This document shows, in pieces, positions 11,906 to 22,885 of a stretch of DNA of 64,000 nucleotides. Each line of letters begins with the position of its first letter. Position 1 is the first letter of the stretch. The stretch covers positions 558,001 through 622,000 of the forward strand of contig JAACJO010000004.1 of NCBI GenBank assembly GCA_013368445.1. The letters are read 5' to 3'. The translations under genes were made by a program, and so were the position numbers. This DNA is from Leucocoprinus leucothites. Lineage: Eukaryota; Basidiomycota; Agaricomycetes; Agaricales; Agaricaceae. Under the pieces are notes generated by a model, which was given only the letters and a program-made list of their open reading frames with translations, did no database searches and had not been told where the DNA came from.

Positions 11906-12618
11906 GTTCGTCTTGTCAAATTCGGTATCATCGTGACTATTAATATGCTTCATCAACGGGGCGTGCTATCAGTGTTGCTTTTCTCGAAGTGATCTAGAAG
12001 TTGTAGCTGCTGAAGCATGCACGAGTTAGAAGTTAATCATATCTGCCATGTGTGCACACTCCGCAGCTAACAGCCTATGTCACATTTTTAAAGACGGAGT
12101 TTCGATGAGACCGCCTTTGGCTGGAGTGATTCAGGGAGATTCATTTACTTTTCATACTACCATCTTCCTTCCATTACGACTCCGAACTTCGTTTGCTCTC
12201 ATCTTCAGCTCCATTGATGCCACTCTCCGAATCGGATATAATCTGGGTTCAATCCTCCCACTATTTATGGAAAGCCTACCCCTCGCTTTGTCGCTCTCAG
12301 CTGCCTCCGATGCCACCGATCTCAAGCTCTTCCTATCGTTGTTCCGCGATGTCTAGATCGACGCGCTTCATTTGTATGGGCCATGGCTCAGTGTGGCGTG
12401 TCCTTGTACCATTCTGATTTTCGTTAATCGTTGGGGGTAGCTGTGCTTCTGGATCTAGACGCTGGTTACACCGCGCGCTGAAATTTGACCAGCCTCGCGT
12501 CGTTAGCTATGACTATTGGCGTGGGAGCTGTGCTCCTGCTACCTGTGTTGTGATCCGTCTTGCATTCGGCGCATGAGTCCAGGTATCAAACCCTTCTTGT
12601 TCAAAGGCAGCCCACACT
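11381..12618. other. Region between P1 and P2
   Basis: It contains the P1 3' tail (to about 11905), then the arm shared with the urease 3' flank (11905-12246), then the P2 promoter. I see no independent gene. Confidence 0.6.
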
Positions 12619-13505
12619 ATGCCAGCCTCAGCAGAGGGGAGAAAGAAGTATAATTTCGCCGAGGCCTGGAAGAAAATCAGGTTTGTGGATCACCAAACCA
12701 TTGACGAGGTCACGGTGAGCACTAGAGATGCAGGTCCTCGTGGACAAGCATGGTCTAAAACGGTGTCTCTCTGAAAGCAAAGGATCCGACTGCTAGCGAA
12801 AAAGCACTTTGACTACAACAAGAAATGGACCGAACAGGCGCCTACTAAACCGCAGGATGCATGGAATGAGGTTTGTCGAGGCCCTATTATCTCAGTTATA
12901 CTTCTTCAACACCTAACGTCAGCTGAACAGTTGTGTGAATATTTTCCTGAGATTGTGATTCACGGCAAAGCCCTGCAAAAACATACGATTGCGTACATGC
13001 GGGCGATCTTCACCAACCGTCGTAGTAAATGGAGAACGCGTCAGCGACGGCTGTCCCAGACTGCGAGTGTGAGGAGCCGCAAAACAAAAACGCGCCCTTG
13101 CCTTAGCTCATAATTTGTAGGTTCAAATTAAAATTGAGGAGTTGGAACCGGAGGAAATCGCCGCAGAGGTTGATTGTGACTATGATATTGGTGGTAAGGT
13201 ACTCAACAACCAGTTGTTTCTGTTTCAGGGCTCTGTTGGAATGCCAATACACGACCAGTTCCTTCCGTCGCCTGCTAAAATAAGTCCTCTGCGATGGGGC
13301 GACTCTTGGTTGTGATAGCTGTGAGCTAGATGAGACTCGTGGAACACCATACGCGGTGTTGAGTGCAATATTACAACTATTCAAGTCTATACAGATATAT
13401 CAACTTTCTGAACACTATATCACGCGAACACTATTTGAAAAAAAGAGGCAGCTGCACTCGCGGCTGCATGGACATAGAATGCGTGGAATGTTTCGATTGC
13501 TGCTC
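11905..13505 (+). repeat. Tandem duplication, copy 2 (P2 unit)
   Basis: This is the more complete unit: 5' arm 11905-12246 (shared with 6310-6670), body 12261-13335 (shared with 10351-11400) and tail 13435-13505 (shared with 11835-11905). Arm and body are separated by only about 14 bp here, against about 3.7 kb in copy 1. Confidence 0.75.
12619..13315 (+). CDS. P2: small protein of an uncharacterised family, paralogue of P1
   Basis: Exons 12619-12714, 12778-12870, 12931-13068 and 13121-13315 encode 173 residues. Exon 2 (31 codons) and exon 3 (46 codons) have the same length as in P1, and intron phases are all 0. Motifs include AEAWKKIRFVDHQTIDE, KKHFDYNKKWTEQ, LCEYFPEIV, FTNRRSKWRTRQRRL and GGKVLNNQ. 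Differences from P1 are largely conservative or synonymous in exons, while introns have drifted, which indicates past selection on the protein. The 5' flank carries the arm that P1 lost. No named domain is recognisable; see P3-P7 for the wider family. Confidence 0.75.
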
Positions 13506-13707
13506 TTTTTGCCTTTAGTTACTAAGTATCATGCGTAAACTGGAACTTATGGCCGAGAAGAGATGTTAAGATAGTACATAACGGTACTTGTGACACTGAG
13601 CATCAGGTCCTCAAAACAACAATACCAAACAACGCAGTACTGAACTTGAATTGACCTCCATACTCAATTCACGGTTACTTGTAAACTTTCCATACCATTG
13701 GGATTAA
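13316..13707. other. Short intergenic stretch between P2 and the DUF4604 gene
   Basis: It holds the P2 3' tail repeat (to about 13505) and the presumed promoter of the next gene. Nothing else is seen. Confidence 0.5.
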
Positions 13708-14457
13708 ATGGCACCCAAGGAACTCTCGCGGCACCAACTCTCGTCTAAGCTCGCATACCAGGCTCATGTTCCCGCTTTTCTTCAGAAACTCCAAAATCGT
13801 ATGGCTGGCGTACCTGACGAACCGTCAGACGAAGATGAACCTCAATATGAGGACGACGAGTTCGAGTATGTGGGAGGTGGACGCCCACCCATCCCTCGAC
13901 GCCCTCCAATTCCAAAAAGGCCCGCATCTCAGCCTGGGAGTGGTGACGAAGAGGTCGATGATAGAGACGAGGAGGGTGACGAGAAGCCGCAAATCGTTGT
14001 CCTGAGGGAAGGAAAGCATTTGAGTGAGAGGGAGGTAGAAAATATCAAGCGGAAAGGTGAGCTTAAATTCTTATGGTATTCGTTTAATGCTCGACTAATT
14101 CCGCGATGCCTGGTAGAGAAGGGTCTGCCTCCTCTTCCCGAGGCTACTGAAAGCGCTCAAGAGGGCAATGATGCCCCGGCCTCGTCTGAGAAGTCGAAAG
14201 ATGATGTTAAATCTTCATCTTCTAAATCCCAAGGTCTCTCCTTTTCTTCTGGAAAGACGACGACCAAAGTCTCGACCAAACGCAAGGCACTTTCTCAGCC
14301 GGACTCTGACTCTGAGAACGATCTCGCTAGGAAAATGGGTATAGGCAAGGCAAAGTCAACCTCTGGGGGCAAGGATCGGGAAAAGAGTAAGGAGAAGCCC
14401 AAAAAGAAGCCCAAGAAAGAGAGCAAGAAGCTGCTTTCGTTTGGCGACGATGCGTAA
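13708..14457 (+). CDS. DUF4604 / KIAA1143-like protein
   Basis: Two exons (13708-14056 and 14117-14457) give about 229 residues. Order: a short N-terminal conserved region (YQAHVPAFLQKLQNRMAG), an acidic stretch, PPIPRRPPIPKRP, then PQIVVLREGKHLSEREVENIKRK. That last motif corresponds to the PQVVVLKKGDLS block of human KIAA1143. The C-terminus is a Ser/Lys-rich tail ending KKLLSFGDDA, like the LLSFD end of the family. The intron at 14057-14116 must be removed: reading through stays open but breaks family similarity. Function is poorly known; the basic, disordered tail is consistent with a nuclear protein. Confidence 0.88.
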   Translation: MAPKELSRHQLSSKLAYQAHVPAFLQKLQNRMAGVPDEPSDEDEPQYEDDEFEYVGGGRPPIPRRPPIPKRPASQPGSGDEEVDDRDEEGDEKPQIVVLREGKHLSEREVENIKRKGELKFLWYSFNARLIPRCLVEKGLPPLPEATESAQEGNDAPASSEKSKDDVKSSSSKSQGLSFSSGKTTTKVSTKRKALSQPDSDSENDLARKMGIGKAKSTSGGKDREKSKEKPKKKPKKESKKLLSFGDDA

Positions 14458-16735
14458 ATGTGTTGCAATACCCATATGATTGAAGTCAAGGCATACGATT
14501 TGTTGTCTCACGTGAGTAATATTAATCCAGTGCAAGATATTCTCTTTTAGAAGCTCACTGTTTTGAAGGAATGACTATACATATGCTGCCACCGGTTCCC
14601 CGTCTTTGCGAAGCTCTAATTACCTTGACGGAAGTTGGGAACGGCGCAGTGGTAACCCGACGGAATGTCAAGTCTCATGGCACCTTTGCTGGGACATGGG
14701 ACGTGTGTCCTTCAATAACGAACGACCCACGATCGGTCAAAGTCAGGCATTTAGGATGCCAGGCCATGGTGATATGGTGCCAATGAAGTACTCTATAGTC
14801 GTTTAACAGAAGGGACCGGCTACCTGAATACATACGCAGAACGATTTGATATCTCTTCACCTGGATCTATGCCGGAGTCTTCGTAGGACACTCGATCACG
14901 TACGACTTGAGCCTCCTTAACCCAGTCAAAATCTTGCTCTACCATATCGTGGCACCACTTCGACGCTCCCTTTCGCGCCAGCCTGTCGTTCTTTCCATCA
15001 CCAACTCCGAGCTGTTTTCCACCCTTTGCGTGGGTTCACACAGCTTCAACATCGGTGGCAACACCTGAGTAATATACTGTCAACTATTCCATGCTGGCTA
15101 CCGGGCGCAGTTGCTGGGTCGGATATTCCTCAGGCTTGGAAAACATCCGATTCGAATTCCTTATGTGATATCCCTGAAGCACCGACGAAGAGGGCCTGAA
15201 GCAAAAGCCTGCCATAGTACTTAACTATTTTTCTGCAGAGTGACCCATGCATCCTTGTCAATGTTAGTCGTGTCAGTCAGAAGGTTCAGGTCTTACGAAA
15301 ATCGGCGCACTCAGCCAGCGGGAGAAGGCTTAACAACGTCGTTCGCGGGAATCGACCCCTTGCTTGTCTAGGTGTGATCTCGAGGACACGTATGTTAGGC
15401 CAAGCATGGCCATCTCGGTTGCATGGTTTCGTTCCACGCTCATCGGGCAATATCCGAAAATCCTGACTCGTCCTAACGCTCGAAAGTCACGGAGAGTCGG
15501 ATCCACATCCTATCACAATGGATCCAAGTCCCGGTAGTAAAGTTGGAAGGACTTCAACGGTTCGAGGTTGCGATGTGGCCTACATGGATTCCTTCAAAAT
15601 ATTCTCTTCGCAGATGAAGGACGCTTTGAGTCGCGACGGACTTGACCCGTTGGAAGAGTCGGAATGAGCGCGTCACGTTCATCATGGCTCCTTCATCGGT
15701 TCTAATTTCGAGAGACTCCAAGGCGAGAAAGGAGTGTTCGACCAATTGAAGATGCATTAGCAAATGAACATTTACTAGTGCATCCGGGACTGAGGGATCC
15801 CATAGATTACCTAAAACCAGAAGCTCGAGCTTCGGGAGCACAGCGAGGTTGACCAGACTACCGATGCTAGCGTTGTTCGTATACAAACAAGTTAGCCGAT
15901 CCCACTCACAGCGTGACGGAGCGTTATCCAAGGACGAGAGGCCAAGATTACGAAGCGCATTATCCCCCTGACTCTTGAATGAAAGCCCATTGACTCAAGC
16001 GGTCAAGCAAAAAAACGAGGACAGCTCATTGCTACCTTGATGCCAAACCAGCAACGCGAAGTTTGGAAGGAGATACGCAGAGCATAATAGTGGATGTTGG
16101 GACGTGCACTTGGCGGCTCATCGATCGTATCGCCGTGATCTTCCAACCTCCCATAGTCGGATGAATGTATCAAGTTGCTAAGACGCGAGTGGAGATAGAC
16201 GTCGGCCCCTTAGGTTCGTCTGACGAATATCCATATGTGTAATACCCTCCCAGACACATAGACAAAGGCATGCACACCATTGTTCTCACCTGGTCCTTCC
16301 TGGTCCAATCAAGATTCAACGGACACATTGAATCTCAATCACCCCAGTTCTTCTCAATTCACCCTAATCTTGACGAACTTCCCCAAGCTCCCGCTGGGAA
16401 TAGCATCTCATGCCAACCAGATAACATGATTGTCCCGTTGCATCTTCTTAGACAGAAAAAACAATACCCATTTTCTTCTCGCCCTCCTTGGTTGCTTGCC
16501 TGAGAATGGCATGCTTTTGTAGGGTGCAAGGAGATCCTTCCAGAAGTGCAGCCTCCAGTGACCAAATTGTGAACAAAGTGCAGGCTATATATTTCTGGCA
16601 CTAGGAACACTTATTCGCTCGTGTCAATGACAAAAGTGGACGAAGCAAGGCGACTACCATGATAAAAGGGGCACGATGAGAATGACTCTCAGAAATAAAT
16701 ATCCCCCAGCCTGAGCATCTCAGTCGTCTCGTACT
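14458..16735. other. Region with no intact gene
   Basis: This contains the minus-strand LRR-like relic (separate entry, 14820-15960) and, nearer 16735, the P3 promoter. Other open frames are short and unconvincing. Confidence 0.5.
14820..15960 (-). pseudogene. Probable relic of an F-box/LRR-like gene
   Basis: On the minus strand, 15931-15554 encodes a leucine-patterned stretch (LAVLPKLELLVLGNLW, then LALESLEIRTDEG) typical of agaricomycete F-box/LRR proteins. Further down, 15000-14820 encodes KGASKWCHDMVEQDFDWVKEA and stops after YVFR, reading like a C-terminal end. Between the two are stops and frame changes that I could not resolve with introns. No F-box start is visible upstream. I favour a decayed copy of an F-box-type gene. 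It could instead be a gene with badly resolved introns. Confidence 0.4.
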
Positions 16736-17723
16736 ATGGCTGAAAACTGCCTCGGAGCCAGAGCATTCAAAGCTCAGCTCGCCCATCACTTGTCACGATA
16801 CGGCCCAGATTTTATCTCGGGCTATGCAGTGAGTTAAAGGCTCTTGATCGCTTTTGAGGTCAGATGCCTAATTAAATACCTGAACATTCACATTCTCAGG
16901 CTTATGCTCGTAAACTCGCGAAAACACAATACAAGGCCTCTATTAGTCCTGCTCAGCAAGCCAAAGTCGAAGACGCAATATGGGAAAAAGTCTCGTTTCT
17001 TCCCTCACTGTTTGAGTGTTTAATGTTTACCGCCTTAACCGATTTTTAGATAACAGAGAAATACAATCAGCCAGAGGTTCAGAAAGACACAATACGAGAT
17101 CCTACAATACGCTACGTCCGGCGGTATATCATTCGCATTCGATGTGAAGCGAAAATGGCGCAGGCTGACAAGGATTACAAGCAACCCGGGCAAGCACGTG
17201 TCACTACTTCCCCTCAGATTCGAGTTCCTTCTTCCTGCTCGAACCTGGAGGTTGTCGTGGGTGACAAATCATCGTACCAATGTAGACAAATAACTGATCC
17301 CGACTTAAGGTTCCTGTGCGTCAGACACGTCAGACAATCTCCTCCACTGTTCAATCAACAGTGGTAACGGCATCTACTACATCCAGCAGCTCAAATTCTA
17401 CCTCATCAAGAAATGCTGCCGCATCAACTTCCAGCCGTCGTCCATTCCCCTTGCCTCGACAACCACGGCCGAGGCCTAACACCGCCAACCCTCTAGATGG
17501 AGTGGTGGCGTTCCTCTTGAGCTGTGAGCCTGAAATGGATCACAATTTGGGTGCTTTCGAAGCCGTTGGTATCAAGAGTACGGAATATCTTCGAGTGTTA
17601 GCGGAATGGCCGGAGGAAGAGCGACAGGACATCTGGAACTCACTGACGAAGGAAGGAGTAAGACCATTCGATCTGAAGGTGTTGCAGAGGCAACTGCGTG
17701 GTTGGCATCGTGGCGGACAATAG
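16736..17723 (+). CDS. P3: uncharacterised family protein with C-terminal helical domain
   Basis: Exons 16736-16828, 16900-16989, 17050-17250 and 17310-17723 give 265 residues; all introns are phase 0. Exon 1 (MAENCLG...) ends in 24 residues that align loosely with the 24-codon exon of P4-P7. Exon 2 (30 codons, AYARKLAKTQYKASIS...IWEK) matches the 31-codon exon. Exon 3 begins ITEKYNQPEVQKD with a basic helix (RYVRRYIIRIRCEAKM). After a Ser/Thr-rich linker comes the shared C-terminal domain, GVVAFLLSCEPEMDHNLGAFEAVGIKS...LQRQLRGW. This copy is the most diverged of the domain-bearing ones and lacks the EM-W/Y-LLK motif near the end. The donor at 17251 (gttgtc) is weak but needed to keep frame. 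Confidence 0.72.
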
Positions 17724-17974
17724 GGTTCTGTTAAACCTGCATTTTTTGATTCACCTTTTGTATTTAGTCATGTACGTAGAGTACGACAGGGTATGTACTA
17801 GTCTTCTACTCAGCATTAGGGATCTCATGCTGCAGGTGCAGTATCATATATTCAACTACAATCGGCCTGATTAATGGTACGTATTCAGAGACAAAAGAAA
17901 ATAAAGTCAGATAAGATACGTGGTATTAAATGTAGCTGTCCTGTTCGTATATCGATCTCCTCGGAACCAACTTT

Positions 17975-18872
17975 CTAAACCTGTTTTCCGTCAGTGAGGC
18001 CCGAGGAGTGAGACTGTGACGTAGTGTTCTTATTATTTCCAAAGAGTGAAAACCCTTTCTGAAGTTTACGAGAAGAGGTAGAAGCATCCTTGTCTGGGAA
18101 TCCACCAGGAGGAACACCACTGGTTCCTACCATGGGCCCCGGATTCGCGTCAACATCGACCGGGGCGGTTGGCACGGTTTCTCCTGCAGTCAACCCTGCA
18201 CCTGGCTTCACCTGTTCTGCATCGTTGGCACTGAGCCTCTGCCCCGTGAACCATGTCCACCTTCTCCGCCCGCTCCCACTATTTCCCGCAGAATGACCAT
18301 TATGTGGAGGATTCTGCTTCAAAAACTCCTCTCCTCTAATTCTCATAAACTCCTCGAAAAGGGCAGCGTTCCGACTATTTGTCTTGTAGACCGCAACAGC
18401 TACATCTCCGACCACAGGAACAAAACCCATGCCTGTGCTCAAGATGTTGTTCACCTCCATGCGATGAACCAGCCACTTTGGGATATCGGCTTCTTTGGTT
18501 TTGTAGACGATAAGATAGTGATTAAGGGTCATGTTGGTAATGTCCCCAGCGATTGGGACCATCCCAATGAAAAAATTCCAGCCAAAACGGAAGCCGCAAA
18601 TATTGAAGCCTTTATCGAGGTAGTGTGCTCGTCGTCGTACAGATTTGAGGATTCGAGCATCTCGCTTCGAGAGACCAGGAGGAAGAGGTCGCTGATGAGG
18701 GTAGTTTTGAGTTGGATTCCTCGGTCATTAATGTTGAGAATCCACGTACCTGTCTTCGTTTGGACTGCCCTTTCTCGTTCATGTACGATTCATAGAGAGG
18801 GTCTGCCGGGGTATACTGCTCCATATGTTTTTCGAAGAGCTTTTTACCGGCTTTTCCAAGTAAAGCGTTCAT
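17975..18872 (-). CDS. DUF4112 family membrane-associated protein
   Basis: Two exons (18872-18750, 18691-17975) encode about 279 residues. The start is MNALLGKAGKKLFEKHMEQY, followed by DPLYESYMNEKGQSKRR, then LPPGLSKRDARILKSVRRRAHYLDKGF. The core DUF4112 region follows, with two hydrophobic glycine-rich segments: FFIGMVPIAGDITNMTLNHY and STGMGFVPVVGDVAVAVYK. The C-terminal 110 residues are Gly/Ser/Pro-rich and disordered. The family is widespread in fungi and bacteria with no established activity; the glycine/proline-rich hydrophobic stretches suggest membrane association. The gene is convergent with P3. Confidence 0.9.
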
Positions 18873-20978
18873 TGCAGCGAGAGAACTCAGCGAATGAGGA
18901 GGTAGAAGAACAAAAGAGAAAAATGGAGCTGGCTGTAGCCTCACGGTGGGGAGTCCTCTTGTATCCTTTGCCCATGGCACTGGCAGTGACACTGTGGAGG
19001 TCCTGAAGACGTCATAGGAAGCCGGGAACTGGATAAATCCATGATCACGTGTAGCACCGCTTTCACTCAAAATAACCTAGTTTTTGATCCGGAGGCCAGT
19101 GTTGGGCTATGTACTCGAGCATGTTCGACTGAGGCTGTCGGGTCCAGACTCCCAACAGTAGGTGTGATTGCAGCAGTCATATTCTGAAAGAAGGACACAA
19201 AGTAACCGGTAAGTTGACTTTCCGGCACTCCGGTACAAATCTCTCAGCTCTAAGCATGTCTCAAGCAGTGCCGCAGCGTACTGATTTGGGCTGGAAAACA
19301 CTCGGGAAGGTGGCATGACCATGGAATTCGTAGTTGTCATGAATAAATAAGGCACCATGGGTGTTTATAGCGCTTAAGATTAAAATGAGAATTACAGCTG
19401 ATGCTGATGAGTATGCAGAGTCGTAAAACGTTGCAGCCATCCAAAGCCTCCAAATGCGCGCGTCAAGAGTCCTACTTAATCCCGATGTTGCAGTTTAGAA
19501 TTACAAGTACCAGCATCAATCAACGTCAGCCTGAGCTCAATTTTCAAGCTTAATGCCTTACAACATATCTTTCGCAGAGTTGTCACATCAACTTGAATTG
19601 ACATCGCGTACACTTTCCACAATCCTTACCCTCCTCCCGACTCGGGGGACACCTGAATTTCTCCGCCATGACAAGAACCGGCGGTACCATCGGATCTCTG
19701 TCAAGCCAACCAGCCCCACATGCTAACTTGAACGACATCCCAACCACTTGACTTGTATAATGACACCTTCGGCCACGTTCTGAATGGGAAAAAAGGAACC
19801 ATGGCATGGCATCGGAGACCGCACCACTACCGAATCTCGACAGGAAAGACAGAGACCGGCTCCTGAGAGTGCCGGAACATCGGGAATAGACTCGGGCAGG
19901 TGTGAAGTAGCGACAGTCAAACGTTGAACATCAAAGCAAAACGATGTCAAGTGGTGACACCAGCAGCTGAGTCGTACGCCACGAAAAAAAAAACCGGCAC
20001 ACGACCTCTTAAGCGACACTACGTAGCAAGACTAAGGCCGATACGAAAGTCTGGTGATCGGGAGAAAGTTAATTCGCAAAAAGTTCCAAAGTCTTCAAAT
20101 TGCTCAAGGAGCCCCAACAAGTTAAAGTATTCTCACCTCGCTTAGAAATAGTATAAAATACAACTATATATTCCCAAAGAAATGTTGAGCGCGATACACA
20201 GGTAAGAGAGCGATACGGAAAACCATAGTAGAAGAACAACAGAGTACAGCATATGATTACGTTGCAAATGAGGAAGTGAAGAAACAGAACATATATACTT
20301 GTATGGTAAAAGAGAACATAGGGGCGAGACAATGGATGGAGGTCGGATTAATGATAAATGAACAGGTTATGTGGATATATGACAGTGAGTGGGTTGAAAA
20401 ATGCGTATTGAAAGATTTGATACTGCAGGTGGTGATGAGGTAGTTAGATCTGAAAAAGGTATTCGGAGAGAGTGGTGAGTAAGTAGTAGACAATGAAATG
20501 AAAGTGAATGGTTTTTGTAGGTAAGGATGTCCACGGTAGTAATGGATCCAAGACAGTCACAGCGGTAAAATAAAAAGACCATGGCGCCGAACCTCCAAAT
20601 CCAAAACAACCGAATATAACCAGTGAGGTAGTGAACAAGTGAATTGATACAAAGCATAGACAATAGGAAAAGTGGATGCGTAACGATAGAAGAGAAAAAG
20701 AAAAGAGTAGCAATCAAACAATAAAACGGCAGAAAAAAATTGCAATTATATGAACATGTAATCCTTGGCAATGCAAGAACGGGTGTGATGCTTGAAATCT
20801 TAACCTCCAAGGTTGTACTTGATATATGCGATGAAACGGTTATAAGTATGCAGAGTCAAATCCGTGTGTGCGTGCGTAGGTCCCGGGTTTCCGCTGGTGT
20901 GAGGTCCTTTCCAGATGTAGTAGAGCGCGGAATATCCAAGAAAATCCAGTGTCATGCCATCTACGTCACTCGAGGCAT
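18873..20978. other. About 2.1 kb without a supported gene
   Basis: The minus-strand frame 19107-19358 (83 codons) and overlapping frames at 20069-20810 have no recognisable motif. The latter are Phe/Leu/Ser-rich, as expected from reading pyrimidine-rich non-coding DNA. The left end presumably contains the promoter of the DUF4112 gene and the right end the SPT2 3' UTR. Confidence 0.5.
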
Positions 20979-22571
20979 TCATTGACGAGAGAAACGGTCC
21001 TTCTCCTTCTTGCGCCTTCGTTTCTCCTCCTCATGGCGACGTTCTTCCTCGAGAGCTTCTAGATCCTCCCTCTTGGCAATGCGTGCACTAGAACGAGGTC
21101 AAACACCGTCAGAACCAGTCTGATAGAATATATGAATACATTAAGAACTGACCTATACATCTCCTCCCGCTCCAAGGCATCAGCGTCAGCTTCCATATCC
21201 TCATCGTCGCTGAACACGTCGATGCCAATATACTTATCTCTCTTTTTACCGAACATACTCCAAATAGCGGAGCTGATATTCTCCGACAGGTCCTCGTCAT
21301 CCCTAGACGAAGCTCTCCTCTTGGGTGGCGGAGATTCCGAACCACTTTCAGAGCGGGGACGTTTCCTCGAGTGAGCCGAAACAGATGTAGACGGACGAGA
21401 GGAGCCATAGCGATCTCGTTCACGCTCCGCGGTGGAGGAGTGCTTCAGAGGGCGGGAGCCTTGGGAAAAAGAGCCTCTCGGTGCCGGGTGCTTATCAAGC
21501 GATGCAGCACGGGAAGAATTGGCTGATCGGGCGGATGTTGGCTGAGATGAGGATTTTGGGATTGGTGCTTTCAACGCAGAAGACTTGGCGGGTTTCACAG
21601 GCGTAGACGAAGAGTTCAATCTCTTTGCTGTAGCAGAAGACGATGAAGATGGAGCGGCTGCTGAGGCGCCTATGCGATGATCAGCTCATCATGTTTATAA
21701 CCGCCATACAATGGTGATGAAAACACAACGCACTGTATGTCGGTGTATTGGCACCAGAGCTATTCACTGAATCACTCTGGGCCTGCACCTTCCTCACAGG
21801 ATCTTTCTTCTTTGTCGAAAACCAATCATCAAAGCTCTTGGCGTCATCCCCATCCAAAATCTTCCCCTCTTTCTTCCTCTGAAGATCGGTCCTAATTTCA
21901 TCAATAGTCCTCGTATCCCGCTTGACCGTATTGAGCTTCATCAGCATGTTCGGCATCGCAGAGATCCGATCCTTCACACTTTTCCCCTGGAGTGCATCAG
22001 AATTACCCTGCTGCGTAGTCTGGATGTCCACTGCTCCACCGGGAAGTCGTCTCCCGGGCTTGGAGTACGAATGTGCTGTAGTAGTCCTTTTCGTTGAGCC
22101 ATACAGCCTGCGCATTTCTGCCTGCAGTTTCCTTTCCCGAAGTTCCTCCCGTGTGAGGACCAACCCCGAGGGTGAGTCATCATCGTCGTCATCAAGTAAT
22201 GCCCCTCTCCGCCGCTCTTTAGACCCAGCTCCGCTGCCAGAGGAAGACGAGGAGGATTTCACAGAGGAAGCTTTCTTTGGTCCGTAGAGTAGTGCATCCC
22301 GCTGCTCGTCTTTCTTTTTCTGTAGTGCCGCCTCCCGAGCTTTGGCCACCTCTTCCATCCGTTTACGCCGCTCTTGTTCCCGTTTCTCTTCTTCGAAATG
22401 CCTTAACCGCATTTTATTCGCCACTTCCCGTTCTTTGGCCTCTCGTTCCGCCTGCTGTTTCCGCTGAAGCTGTTCTTTTCTTTTGCGCTCCTGAATAGCC
22501 GTTTGGACCAGATTATTCTGCTCTTGCGTCTTGGACGCACTGAGGGCCATGAGCGCCGTAAACGACGACAT
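20979..22571 (-). CDS. spt2: SPT2-like histone chaperone
   Basis: Three exons (22571-21734, 21669-21153, 21087-20979) encode 487 residues. The N-terminal third is a long charged coiled coil (ERKRKEQLQRKQQAEREAKE and onward). The middle is Ser-rich with an aspartate run. The C-terminus has the SPT2 signature: SSAIWSMFGKKRDKYIGID, FSDDEDMEADADALEREE, then SARIAKREDLEALEEERR and a basic end, KDRFSRQ. In yeast and animals SPT2 binds H3-H4 and acts during transcription elongation. Introns at 21670-21733 and 21088-21152 restore the domain; without them frame is lost inside it. Confidence 0.9.
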
Positions 22572-22885
22572 ATTAGAATAGGAATGAAAGCTCTAGAGAC
22601 TGGATGCAGTGGGCCCGTAACGTGAGGTGGTGTACAGCAGAGAGGGTAGCGAGAGAACAGAGGTGAAGGGAAGGACAATCGTGGCAGTACACTAAGAGCA
22701 CATTTGTTTGTCCATGTTTATTGTTCTCCCTCTGCCCTCATTCCGGGGATCCCCAGCTGTGCACACATCAAAAGATGAAAGCTTTTTGTATGGATTGATA
22801 AGGATACCTGTGTCTGCAACAATCTAGAAACGTACCCTACACAAAGAGAAAAACGGTATCAAGATGGAAAAGGTTCAACTGCGAC
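22572..22885. other. Short gap between SPT2 and MFS transporter 1
   Basis: About 310 bp hold the presumed SPT2 promoter and the 3' UTR of MFS transporter 1. No other feature is seen. Confidence 0.5.

Noticed and set aside
14625..14700. tRNA-like text (GGCGCAGTGGTAACCCG)
   Set aside because: It looks like a D-arm and A box, but there is no matching B box (GGTTCGANNCC) at the right distance and no acceptor stem.
20069..20810. Overlapping minus-strand frames of 60-147 codons
   Set aside because: Their Phe/Leu/Ser/Tyr-rich text results from reading purine-rich non-coding DNA on the opposite strand; several frames are open at once.
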